A stretch of 64,000 bases of DNA, taken from positions 990,336 through 1,054,335 of the forward strand of contig QQUE01000002.1 of assembly GCA_008501765.1 (NCBI GenBank). The letters run 5' to 3'. Positions 37,815 through 45,265 of this stretch are shown here, in pieces. The notes beneath the pieces are model-generated. The model was not told where the DNA came from. It saw nothing but the letters and a program-made list of their open reading frames with translations, and searched no databases. A program made the translations under genes and the position numbers. Each line of letters opens with the position of its first letter. Position 1 is the first letter of the stretch. Source of the DNA: Calditrichota bacterium (GTDB lineage: Bacteria > Zhuqueibacterota > Zhuqueibacteria > Zhuqueibacterales > Geothermadaptataceae).

Positions 37815-38543
37815 TTAATTGCGCATACTTTGCCAAACCTGCTTTAAAATGGCCGGTATAGTTAAAAGCAGGATTTTTATTTCGAGAGTAAAGGAGAGTT
37901 GCTGTCCGTATTCGATGTCGTAGCGGATCATTTCCGTGAAAGTTGTGCTGTTTTTGCCGTTAATTTGCCAGAGTCCTGTCATCCCGGGCAGAACATCCAG
38001 CCGGGCGCAATGCCAGCGTTGAAATTCATCGACAGCGTACGGTAGTTCGGGCCTGGGCCCAACCAGGCTCATTTCTCCTCGAATCACATTTATAAGTTGT
38101 GGTAATTCATCGATACAACTGTTGCGCAGGAAATTTCCAAAAGGGAAAATCCGTGGATCATTTTCCACTTTTTTGAGCTCAAGATCGTTTTTTATCTCGT
38201 TCCGAATTTGTGTGGCGTGCAACCCTGAGTCTGCATTGAGATGCATCGTTCGGAATTTCCAAATAACAAACGATTTACCAAGATATCCCGTCCTTATTTG
38301 TTTAAATAAAACAGGCCCCGGTGAAACAATTTTTATTATCAGAATAGATAAAATAAATAGTGGAAAAAGTAATAAAATTGCGAGAGAAGCCCCGAGAAGA
38401 TCGACCGTGCGTTTCCACGCAGGGATGGGTGCAGCTAAGATTGGCTCCAGACTTTGCGTATCCTCAGCGCAAAAAGTTTGAGATTCCTTACCCGCTATTA
38501 AATCTAATGTAGAATTCGACTTTTCCAAGTATAAATTATTCAT
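37815..38543 (-). CDS. Polyprenyl-phosphate sugar phosphotransferase (bacterial sugar transferase)
   Basis: The 242-residue protein has the short Bac_transf form: a single N-terminal membrane segment after WKRTVDLLGAS (residues about 47-75), the catalytic FKQIRTGYLGKSFVIWKFRT, and LPQLINVIRGEMSLVGPRPE. It moves a sugar-1-phosphate onto undecaprenyl phosphate and so starts repeat-unit synthesis. It lacks the long N-terminal four-helix domain of WbaP/WcaJ. Its start overlaps the stop of the GGDEF-like gene by 8 bp, which suggests linked translation and possible joint control. Confidence 0.95.
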   Translation of the reverse strand: MNNLYLEKSNSTLDLIAGKESQTFCAEDTQSLEPILAAPIPAWKRTVDLLGASLAILLLFPLFILSILIIKIVSPGPVLFKQIRTGYLGKSFVIWKFRTMHLNADSGLHATQIRNEIKNDLELKKVENDPRIFPFGNFLRNSCIDELPQLINVIRGEMSLVGPRPELPYAVDEFQRWHCARLDVLPGMTGLWQINGKNSTTFTEMIRYDIEYGQQLSFTLEIKILLLTIPAILKQVWQSMRN

Positions 38544-39033
38544 CGTGATTGTTTGCCCTTCCTGCGCTCACTTCCATCACCTGCGATACGCTTGCTCGGT
38601 CTGATTTCTTCTTAAATGGCCAAACCGATGGATAGGTAAATATTTGAATATCACTTATAGCAGACGCGTGTTCGATGCTGTTGCGAATATCTTCAGCAAG
38701 TTTGGCGGCATCCTCCGCAATAGTGTACGGTAAAATGATGCCAATCTTGTTGTCTGCAAACCAACCGGTTTCATCTATGGAACGTAATCTGGATGCCAGA
38801 AAGTGGCAAAAATCAACGAGAAAAGTTTTATCTTTATTGTATTTTCCCAGCTCAAAAACTAGCACAGAAAATTCGTGATTGTTGCGGTCTGAACGTGCTC
38901 GCTCACGGGTCAGGATAGAGCGCAATTCATCGACGGAATAGAGTTTTATGGGATTGTTTGATTTAAATAGCGCGTTGCGGATTCTGTTTCGCATTGTTTT
39001 ATCTCTGATTGGTGTCCCGAATGCAGGAAACAT
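38536..39033 (-). CDS. Degenerate GGDEF-like protein coupled to the sugar transferase
   Basis: I use the ATG at 39033, with AGGGG about 9 bp upstream, rather than the GTG at 39051. The result is 165 residues. Residues about 35-145 look like a GGDEF-fold core (FSVLVFELGKYNK, FCHFLASRLRSIDE, KLAEDIRNSIE), but where the GGDEF loop should be there is only WFADNKIGIILP. The active site is therefore lost, and it cannot be an ordinary diguanylate cyclase. A binding or scaffolding role for the overlapping sugar transferase is possible. Fold assignment is by pattern only. Confidence 0.6.
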   Translation of the reverse strand: MFPAFGTPIRDKTMRNRIRNALFKSNNPIKLYSVDELRSILTRERARSDRNNHEFSVLVFELGKYNKDKTFLVDFCHFLASRLRSIDETGWFADNKIGIILPYTIAEDAAKLAEDIRNSIEHASAISDIQIFTYPSVWPFKKKSDRASVSQVMEVSAGRANNHDE

Positions 39034-39110
39034 GGCATTTTTCCCCTGCACAGGTTCCGTTTATCTAAACAATGGAAATCCCTTTCTGATGATTTATAAA
39101 GCCCTACGTC

Positions 39111-39929
39111 CTATAAAAGCTTATTTAAACTCTTGGGAATAAAATTCCCCCTTCTGTTTAAAATACTACCGATAATGTTGATGCCTGCTTCGGAGAGGCG
39201 TGTTTTTGCTTCTCCGATTTCTTCAATTGTCGTTTGTCCGGCCTGTACAATCATAATAACGCCGTCACAAAGCATGCTCAACGAAACCCCTTCAGAATAA
39301 TTGATAAGCGACGGGAGATCGATAAAAATAAATTCAAAATGCAGTCGTGCTTCAAGTAACAGGTTCCGAAATTTCTCTCCGTAATCCGAAATCCATTGGC
39401 CATCGTGGTTCGCACCGAAGGGTATTACACATAAATTCGTGTTTGTTACCTCACGAACGACCTGAGTTAATGCAGCATCGCCTTTTAATACATCAATGAG
39501 TCCGGTTGGATGCGGATCCTCGTAAAACGTGTGGACAGCCGGTTTTCTTAATTGGGCATCAATGAGCAAAATGCCACCATGATGACTATTGCTTTGACTT
39601 GCAGGAGACGGGGCTTTGTCCGCCATAATCGTCGCAGAAGCCAAGGCAATTGTTGATGCCCCCTCCCCGGGCAGGGCGCTGGTAAATCCGACAATTTTGG
39701 CCGTACTTTTTAGCACAGCTGTGTGGATATTTTCGACGATTCGTTGCACATCTTCAGTCATTTGCCGGGTGATTATCACCCGCTGAAGCCTAACTTGATG
39801 GATGCCCGTGTCCTGCCTGACTCCCGCCGGGTCCTTGTCCTTTGCCTCTCGCCGGATAGGGGCTTCGGATGGCGCAGCGAGTTTACCTTCTGCCTGCGCT
39901 TTTTTTAAAGCTTCGTGAATTAAATCCAT
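39111..39929 (-). CDS. BY-kinase/CpsD-like ATPase with degenerate nucleotide site
   Basis: The 272-residue protein is laid out as a cytoplasmic bacterial tyrosine kinase partner of Wzz (MDLIHEALKKAQAEGK opening). The Walker A reads SALPGEGASTIA at about 84-95: the usual PGEGKS/T Lys is Ala (codon GCA). Walker A' is LLIDAQLRKP, with Gln for the second Asp of DxDxR. Walker B (FIFIDLPS) is normal. The C-terminus has no tyrosine cluster. Binding or catalysis is probably impaired, so this may be a pseudokinase. It is 59 bp after the ExeA-like gene. Confidence 0.85.
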   Translation of the reverse strand: MDLIHEALKKAQAEGKLAAPSEAPIRREAKDKDPAGVRQDTGIHQVRLQRVIITRQMTEDVQRIVENIHTAVLKSTAKIVGFTSALPGEGASTIALASATIMADKAPSPASQSNSHHGGILLIDAQLRKPAVHTFYEDPHPTGLIDVLKGDAALTQVVREVTNTNLCVIPFGANHDGQWISDYGEKFRNLLLEARLHFEFIFIDLPSLINYSEGVSLSMLCDGVIMIVQAGQTTIEEIGEAKTRLSEAGINIIGSILNRRGNFIPKSLNKLL

Positions 39930-39988
39930 TTAATTATTTCTCCAGCATTAACTATTGTGCTCAGTGTTTTTTGATTCCCAAGTATACA

Positions 39989-41197
39989 CTATTGCGTTAA
40001 ATTAAGCACAAATGTTGTCAGCATCTGTGAGAAAAAGACTATTATGAAAATCAAAATAATTCCAAAAAAAATTTGTCGGGGTGCAAAGCGCCGCATCGTC
40101 ATTTCTTTGGTATGTTCCGGATCGTCAAATGATTCTTTCTTGTGATCCATATCTTCAAGCCGGCTTAAAATTCTTTTTAATAAACTATGCAAATCTCGGT
40201 TTTTTACTTTCTCCTCAGGAACTTGATTGTGATTTTGTGGAAAAAACGATTCTCCAGGTACGGTTAGATTTTCAAGCGGTCTAACCGGCCTCCTTTTTGT
40301 GATAATTACTGGATCTTCAACCTCAATTGACGGTTGATGCGCTGCCTGGACTTTTTCCTGGTTGGGCGTAACCGCTTCTTCCATTTCATCAAAAACATCC
40401 TCCGATTTTACTCGAAGCACGATGCCAGAGTCAATTGAACGTGTGTTGGTTACATAGCCCATTAACAGAGATTTTTCTGCAATGATATTTATTTTACGCG
40501 GAATACCCTTTGTTTCGTCGTAAATTTCTTCGATTGCATTTTCAGAGAAGAGACTTGTTCCAGTGTTATTGTATCCCGCGATATGTAGTCTGTGATTGAG
40601 ATAGGCTGTTGTTTCTTCAATGTTTAATGGCTTTAAGTTGTATTCCTGGGTGATCCGGTCTTTCAGTTGGCGCAAATCATACTGATTTAGTTTCGATTGG
40701 AGCTCAGGTTGCCCCAACATAAAAATGTTGAGGTACTTTTCATTCACCGCTTCGATATTCGAAAGGATACGGATGTCTTCCAGCAGATTCCGACTCAGGC
40801 TTTGTGCCTCATCCAAAATTAGAACAGATTGCTTGCCTTCCTTGTGCTGTTTTTGCAAAAATATATGCAGTTTTATCAATAACTCGGATGTCGTCTCCCG
40901 CGAATATTCAATGCCAAATTGGGTGAAAATATTTTGTACGAGGCCTTTCGTGCTAAATATTTTATGATTAATGCTGGCGATTTCACAGTTCTGTGGGATA
41001 TTATCGATAAATTTGTTGATTAAAGTTGTCTTGCCAGTACCTACCTCGCCGGTTATGACAATAAAACCGGCTTTCTCGCTGAGCGAATAAATAAATTGTG
41101 ACATAGCCTCCTGGTGGCTAGCGCTCTCATACAAAAACTTCGGATTTGGAGACAATGTGAAGGGCTTTTCCCTAAGCCCATAAAAGTCCAGATACAT
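39989..41197 (-). CDS. ExeA/GspA-like AAA ATPase, membrane-anchored
   Basis: The 402-residue protein begins MYLDFYGLREKPFTLSPNP, the start typical of ExeA-type and exosortase-associated ATPases. Walker A is GEVGTGKTTL (about 50-59) and Walker B is LILDEAQSLS. Arg finger and sensor regions lie near GIPRKINIIAEKSLL. A low-complexity linker leads to one C-terminal membrane helix (FFGIILIFIIVFFSQML). In EPS loci such proteins are thought to help assembly or export, but the mechanism is unproved. It starts 2 bp after the Wzz stop. Confidence 0.88.
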   Translation of the reverse strand: MYLDFYGLREKPFTLSPNPKFLYESASHQEAMSQFIYSLSEKAGFIVITGEVGTGKTTLINKFIDNIPQNCEIASINHKIFSTKGLVQNIFTQFGIEYSRETTSELLIKLHIFLQKQHKEGKQSVLILDEAQSLSRNLLEDIRILSNIEAVNEKYLNIFMLGQPELQSKLNQYDLRQLKDRITQEYNLKPLNIEETTAYLNHRLHIAGYNNTGTSLFSENAIEEIYDETKGIPRKINIIAEKSLLMGYVTNTRSIDSGIVLRVKSEDVFDEMEEAVTPNQEKVQAAHQPSIEVEDPVIITKRRPVRPLENLTVPGESFFPQNHNQVPEEKVKNRDLHSLLKRILSRLEDMDHKKESFDDPEHTKEMTMRRFAPRQIFFGIILIFIIVFFSQMLTTFVLNLTQ

Positions 41198-41199
41198 TT

Positions 41200-42633
41200 T
41201 TACCCACCAACGCCTTGCCTGGGAAAGTCTTTAACTGAACCCAAAACAGTCATTCCGGTTGCCTGTTTCAGTTCACGGTCAGTATGGACAGACTGATCAA
41301 AATAATCCACAATAAAGGCCAGACCCAATCCTCCCATAATTCCCAGAATGGCACCTAAAATGAGATTTAAAGATTTCTGTGGTTTAATCGGTTTACGCGG
41401 TGGAATAGCCGGGTTGATTATTTTAACGTTGACGCCACCGTTTAATCTTTCCGAAGATAATCGCGCTTCCTCGCGTTGTTTTAGCAGAACAGAATAAAAC
41501 TCGCGGTTGTCTTCGATGCCTCTTTTGAGTTGCTTGATTTGAAAATCTTTTTGGGCAAATGCTTGAACCTCCATATTCAACTTGGCTATCATTTGCTGCA
41601 AAACTTGTTTTTCTGCCTGCAGTGCACGTATTGAGGCGTCCTCCTGCTCAACAATTTCTATTATTTCATTTGTGATAATTTTTTTAGTTGCGGTAATTTT
41701 TGTTTCGAGTTCTTTAACTTTTACATACGTTGGTTTGAACCGCTGCAACAACTGGTCACGTTCAATTTTCATCGTCAGCAATTGACTTTTCAGCATGGCA
41801 ATGTGTTTTTCCCGGCTCGGGCTGTCGCTCACTTCAGTTGACGGAATATTGATATCAGAGCTGTTTTTTAGTTGATCCCGAATAATTTTCAATTTCGCTT
41901 TTTTACCGATAAGCCGTGTGGTCACCTGAGTCAAGTTTTTTTCATAATCCGTTAATTTTGTGAGCAAAACGCTGGCATTTTCATCTGTCGAAATAATGCT
42001 TTCATCGCGTTTGTAAGCCGCTTCGTTGTCTTCCAGGCCGCGTAATTTGTTCGCGACAAGCTCTAACTGCTCCTCATAAAATTGCAGACTTTCCGATTCA
42101 TCGTAAATTTCAGAGCGGTAATCTAAATATTGTTTAACAACCCCGTTCACAACTTTCGATGCAACTTGCGGGTCTTCGTGCTCGAAACTTATTTGAATAA
42201 CATTACTGTTTTGCCCACTTTCCAGAATCAAACTTTTTTGAAATTTTTCCACAGCCGCAGTAAAATTTGATTTTTGAAGTTCGGGTGTGAGTTTTCCATC
42301 ATCACTTTCGACTGCCGCTAAATTAAAAGCTTCAACTGTTTTTTCTGCAACCGGCCGTGTTTTCAATATATCAATCTCAGAATTGATCCACGTTTGCGGA
42401 TTGAGCTTTGTTGGCGAATTAAGTCGGAACAAAATCATGCTATCGGATAGCTTTTCAGGCTTTACGAGTATTTTTGCGCTGGCCCTGAAAACAGGTGTCG
42501 CAGTAAATGTGAGCGCTGCGACCACAACAAGCGTCGTTAGAAAAACGCCAATGATAATATATTTTCGTTTCAGGATAACCAGTAAAAATTTTTGCAATGG
42601 CTGTGATTGATTGGTCTGTGATAAATCGCTCAT
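41200..42633 (-). CDS. Wzz-family polysaccharide chain-length/co-polymerase protein
   Basis: The 477-residue protein has one N-terminal (IIIGVFLTTLVVVAALTF) and one C-terminal (LILGAILGIMGGLGLAFIV) membrane helix flanking a long periplasmic coiled-coil part. The sequence RKPIKPQKSLNL precedes the second helix, the proline-rich Wzz signature. It should set polymer length and dock to the export lipoprotein encoded just upstream. It lacks a fused kinase domain; the separate ATPase two genes on fills that place. Confidence 0.93.
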   Translation of the reverse strand: MSDLSQTNQSQPLQKFLLVILKRKYIIIGVFLTTLVVVAALTFTATPVFRASAKILVKPEKLSDSMILFRLNSPTKLNPQTWINSEIDILKTRPVAEKTVEAFNLAAVESDDGKLTPELQKSNFTAAVEKFQKSLILESGQNSNVIQISFEHEDPQVASKVVNGVVKQYLDYRSEIYDESESLQFYEEQLELVANKLRGLEDNEAAYKRDESIISTDENASVLLTKLTDYEKNLTQVTTRLIGKKAKLKIIRDQLKNSSDINIPSTEVSDSPSREKHIAMLKSQLLTMKIERDQLLQRFKPTYVKVKELETKITATKKIITNEIIEIVEQEDASIRALQAEKQVLQQMIAKLNMEVQAFAQKDFQIKQLKRGIEDNREFYSVLLKQREEARLSSERLNGGVNVKIINPAIPPRKPIKPQKSLNLILGAILGIMGGLGLAFIVDYFDQSVHTDRELKQATGMTVLGSVKDFPRQGVGG

Positions 42634-42636
42634 TTT

Positions 42637-43368
42637 TTACCTGCGATCGTAGTAAAGTGTCGCACGAAGATATAAATCCAATGGTGGCAGCATGCCGGTG
42701 TAGATCATCTTCATGAAATCTGCCGCACTTGAAATGGCTGTCTTGGGAACAAAAATTATATCTTGCGGCTTGACTAAAAGGTATTCCTGTGAATATTCGA
42801 TCTCTCCGTTTCCCTGCAAATAATCGGATATGCTTATTTTTGTTGCTGTGAGCTCTGCGTGTCTATTTTTTCTTAAAATCATAACACTATTCAATTTAGC
42901 TGAATTCATCGCCCCGCCCGCGACGGCTAACGCCTGTAAAATAGACAGATCTTTGCTCAGCTCATAACCGCCCGCTTTGTGAACCTCGCCTAAAATATAA
43001 AACTGGTTGCCGCTGAATTCACGAACGATTACGGTAATTTCCGGATTGACAACAAATTCATCATAACTCCGTGTAATCACGCTGTCGAGCTGGAGCGGTG
43101 TCATGCCTGTTACTTGTATTTCACCTACGCGTGGGAGACTGATCCTCCCGTCCGGCCGTACCTTCACGGTCTCATTAAATTCTGTATTGCGAAAAAATTT
43201 GACGTCGATAACATCGCCGAATCCCAGCCGGTACTGCGGAATAAATCCGTTGTCTGCGCCTTCTGAATTTCCGTGTAAGGATGCAGTTGCTGGCTGTGTT
43301 TTTGATGGTCCGGCACAACCCCCAAAGAGTAAAAGGATTATAATTAATGTTGAGAAATAGCGAAACAT
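42637..43368 (-). CDS. Wza-type polysaccharide export lipoprotein
   Basis: The 243-residue protein starts with a lipoprotein signal ending LFGGCAGPS. The Poly_export domain follows (YRLGFGDVIDVKFF...VRPDGRISLPRVGEIQVTG), then a SLBB-like segment (QFYILGEVHKAGGYELSKD). The C-terminal part is probably membrane-inserting. Such proteins build the outer-membrane channel for surface polymer. It is the first gene of the minus-strand EPS locus, 3 bp before the Wzz gene. Confidence 0.93.
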   Translation of the reverse strand: MFRYFSTLIIILLLFGGCAGPSKTQPATASLHGNSEGADNGFIPQYRLGFGDVIDVKFFRNTEFNETVKVRPDGRISLPRVGEIQVTGMTPLQLDSVITRSYDEFVVNPEITVIVREFSGNQFYILGEVHKAGGYELSKDLSILQALAVAGGAMNSAKLNSVMILRKNRHAELTATKISISDYLQGNGEIEYSQEYLLVKPQDIIFVPKTAISSAADFMKMIYTGMLPPLDLYLRATLYYDRR

Positions 43369-43394
43369 TTCAGCCTGATATAATTCTAATAGAT

Positions 43395-43424
43395 ATTATA
43401 AGTCTATGAATTTGAGTATGTTAT
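43395..43424 (-). promoter_or_regulatory. Possible promoter for the EPS locus
   Basis: On the minus strand, TATAAT (43400-43395) is 18 bp after ATAACA (43424-43419, four of six matches to TTGACA), about 27 bp before the first ATG. A TGGCAT element (43434-43429) could alternatively be a -24 box, but its -12 position reads AC, not GC. Confidence 0.35.
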
Positions 43425-43968
43425 ACCCATGCCAATATTGGGAAGTTATGATAAATTTTAGCGCGTACAGTCACAACAAGATGGGAAGAATACCAAACTC
43501 AGATTTCGATTTAGACAATTCCATAAGCATGTGTATAATTAAAATCTTCTCCAATCGAGAATTGGCTCTCAGAATGTACCAATGATTCAAAGAAAGGGCG
43601 ATTCGACATACCTTAAATTATTTTAAGTTTATATATTTATCTTACCATCGAATATTTATTATGCGTATTATTTTTTTTTACTATAACTTATTAAATTTAT
43701 TGTATTATTTAGCCTGAATAAATCCTGTGCGGCAATTAGATACTTAAATAGTGAGTATTAATTTTATAAAAAATGTTGTTAAATTTTATGATTTTATTTA
43801 ATAAAAATGAGTAAAATTCTTTTTGAAGAAATAAAATTTTAGATTTAATTGATTTAATGATGTTTAATGCCCGTTGGGCATTTTCGATTGCTGATTTCCG
43901 AACACGGGAGAAGAAATTGGGCAAGTGTGTGCGTTATCACCTGATATTTAAGAATGTTTCTGGCCAAA

Positions 43969-44006
43969 ATGAAAAAAGCCGGAATCAATTTCTCAATTCA
44001 GGCTTT
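43969..44006 (-). terminator. Rho-independent terminator after the GshB-like gene
   Basis: Stem 43975-43985 pairs with 43996-44006 (11 positions, one mismatch). Read on the minus strand it is followed by a T-rich run. It lies about 210 bp after the stop of the ATP-grasp gene and probably ends the six-gene operon. Confidence 0.65.
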
Positions 44007-44218
44007 AAACAGCACTTTTTCGATGATACATTTCAAACGTAAATAACGATCAATTCACAAAAAGTCCAATGCTCACTTTCGGTGTTTGGAAGATGAAAAC
44101 AGCTCATGCGATAGAACATATTATTGAGCCAGTAAAAAGGTATGTGAGATTTTGGGCGTTTTGCGGCACCCCGCCCAGATTGCCACTCACTCCAATCGCG
44201 ACATGACAATTTCCGGTG

Positions 44219-45265
44219 CTATAGCGTTGCCATTTCATCGTTGTCGAAATTTCTGCGGTAATAGCTCATGTATTCGACTTTTCTTTCCAGCGCATCGATA
44301 ACAGCATGGCTGAAATTTACTTTTTCGAATTTTTGAGCGCTACCCAGGCCGCCGGGGCTAAAAACATTGATTTCCATCAGTTTGTCTCCCACAATATCGA
44401 GGCCCACCAGAAACATACCGTCCTGGACCAGCTTGGGCCGGACGATTTCTGCCAGCTTTAAGTGCTCATCCGTTATTTGAGCTTGGGCTAATTTACCACC
44501 AGCGTGCACGTTGCTTCGCATGTCGTCCCCGGATCGACGCCGGCGGAAAGCAGCATATTTTCCCTTATGGCGCAAAGGTTGACCATTCATCATAAAAAGC
44601 CGGATATCACCTTCTTCGGCCGCGGGTAAATATTCCTGGGCGATAATATATCCGTCTCGCTGCAATGATTCTACAATTTGATTCACATTGGCGCGGTGTT
44701 CATCCCCGACAAGAAAAACACCGGAACCACCCGAGCCCTGCAAAGGTTTGAGCACGATTTTTCCGCCCTGTTCTTTTGCAAATGCCTTGATCTCATTTAA
44801 GTCGCGGGTTATCAATGTCCGTGGTCGGACTTCTTCAGGAAACAGCTGAAAGTACGTTTTGTTTACTGCCTTGGCCAGGCCGTTTGGATCGTTTACAACA
44901 ATGACCCCATGGCGCATGGCAATACGGCCAAAATTTATACCTGCGTTGGCTGCCCAAGCACGTTGGCCGGTTTCATTGGCAGGATCGCTGCGCAGCATTA
45001 GTACGTCAAGATCATCAACGGTAATTCGTTCATTGATGGCTTTTTTTCCCTGAAGTGTTTTTATGTAAAGCTCATTGGATTTATACTGTTTTTTGGGCAC
45101 AGTCCGGGCACGGGCACGAATAATTTCATCTGCATCATAAGCCAAATCTCCTAAACCTATAACCCAGACCTCATGGCCGCGGTTTATCGCCCACATACCC
45201 AACCGGGTTGTGGTATAGCCTGCTTGTTCAGTCATAATATCATTAACGACAAAACCAATCCTCAT
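44219..45265 (-). CDS. GshB-like ATP-grasp ligase
   Basis: The 348-residue protein resembles prokaryotic glutathione synthetase: N-terminal MRIGFVVNDIMTEQAGYTT, the ATP-binding glycine loop KPLQGSGGSGVFLV, and LDIVGDKLMEINVFSPGG near the end, with the metal-binding Glu and Asn. True GshB joins gamma-glutamylcysteine to glycine, but there is no gshA here. Its partners are a QEGLA metallopeptidase and an N-formylglutamate-amidohydrolase-like protein. A peptide or amino-acid ligase is therefore more likely. The start overlaps the QEGLA stop as ATGA, with GGAG upstream. Confidence 0.85.
   Translation of the reverse strand: MRIGFVVNDIMTEQAGYTTTRLGMWAINRGHEVWVIGLGDLAYDADEIIRARARTVPKKQYKSNELYIKTLQGKKAINERITVDDLDVLMLRSDPANETGQRAWAANAGINFGRIAMRHGVIVVNDPNGLAKAVNKTYFQLFPEEVRPRTLITRDLNEIKAFAKEQGGKIVLKPLQGSGGSGVFLVGDEHRANVNQIVESLQRDGYIIAQEYLPAAEEGDIRLFMMNGQPLRHKGKYAAFRRRRSGDDMRSNVHAGGKLAQAQITDEHLKLAEIVRPKLVQDGMFLVGLDIVGDKLMEINVFSPGGLGSAQKFEKVNFSHAVIDALERKVEYMSYYRRNFDNDEMATL

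Larger units (their letters stand above)
43369..44218. other. AT-rich intergenic stretch upstream of the EPS locus
   Basis: About 850 bp without a convincing gene; the short open frames have no ribosome sites or family features. It holds the EPS promoter candidate, a perfect 7-bp hairpin at 43866-43882 (AATGCCC/GGGCATT) and a minus-strand terminator near 44000. Base composition at 43620-43860 is very AT-rich. A long leader or regulatory RNA is possible. Confidence 0.5.

Noticed and set aside
43857-44042. Short plus-strand open frame in the AT-rich gap
   Set aside because: No ribosome site and it runs through the minus-strand terminator hairpin.
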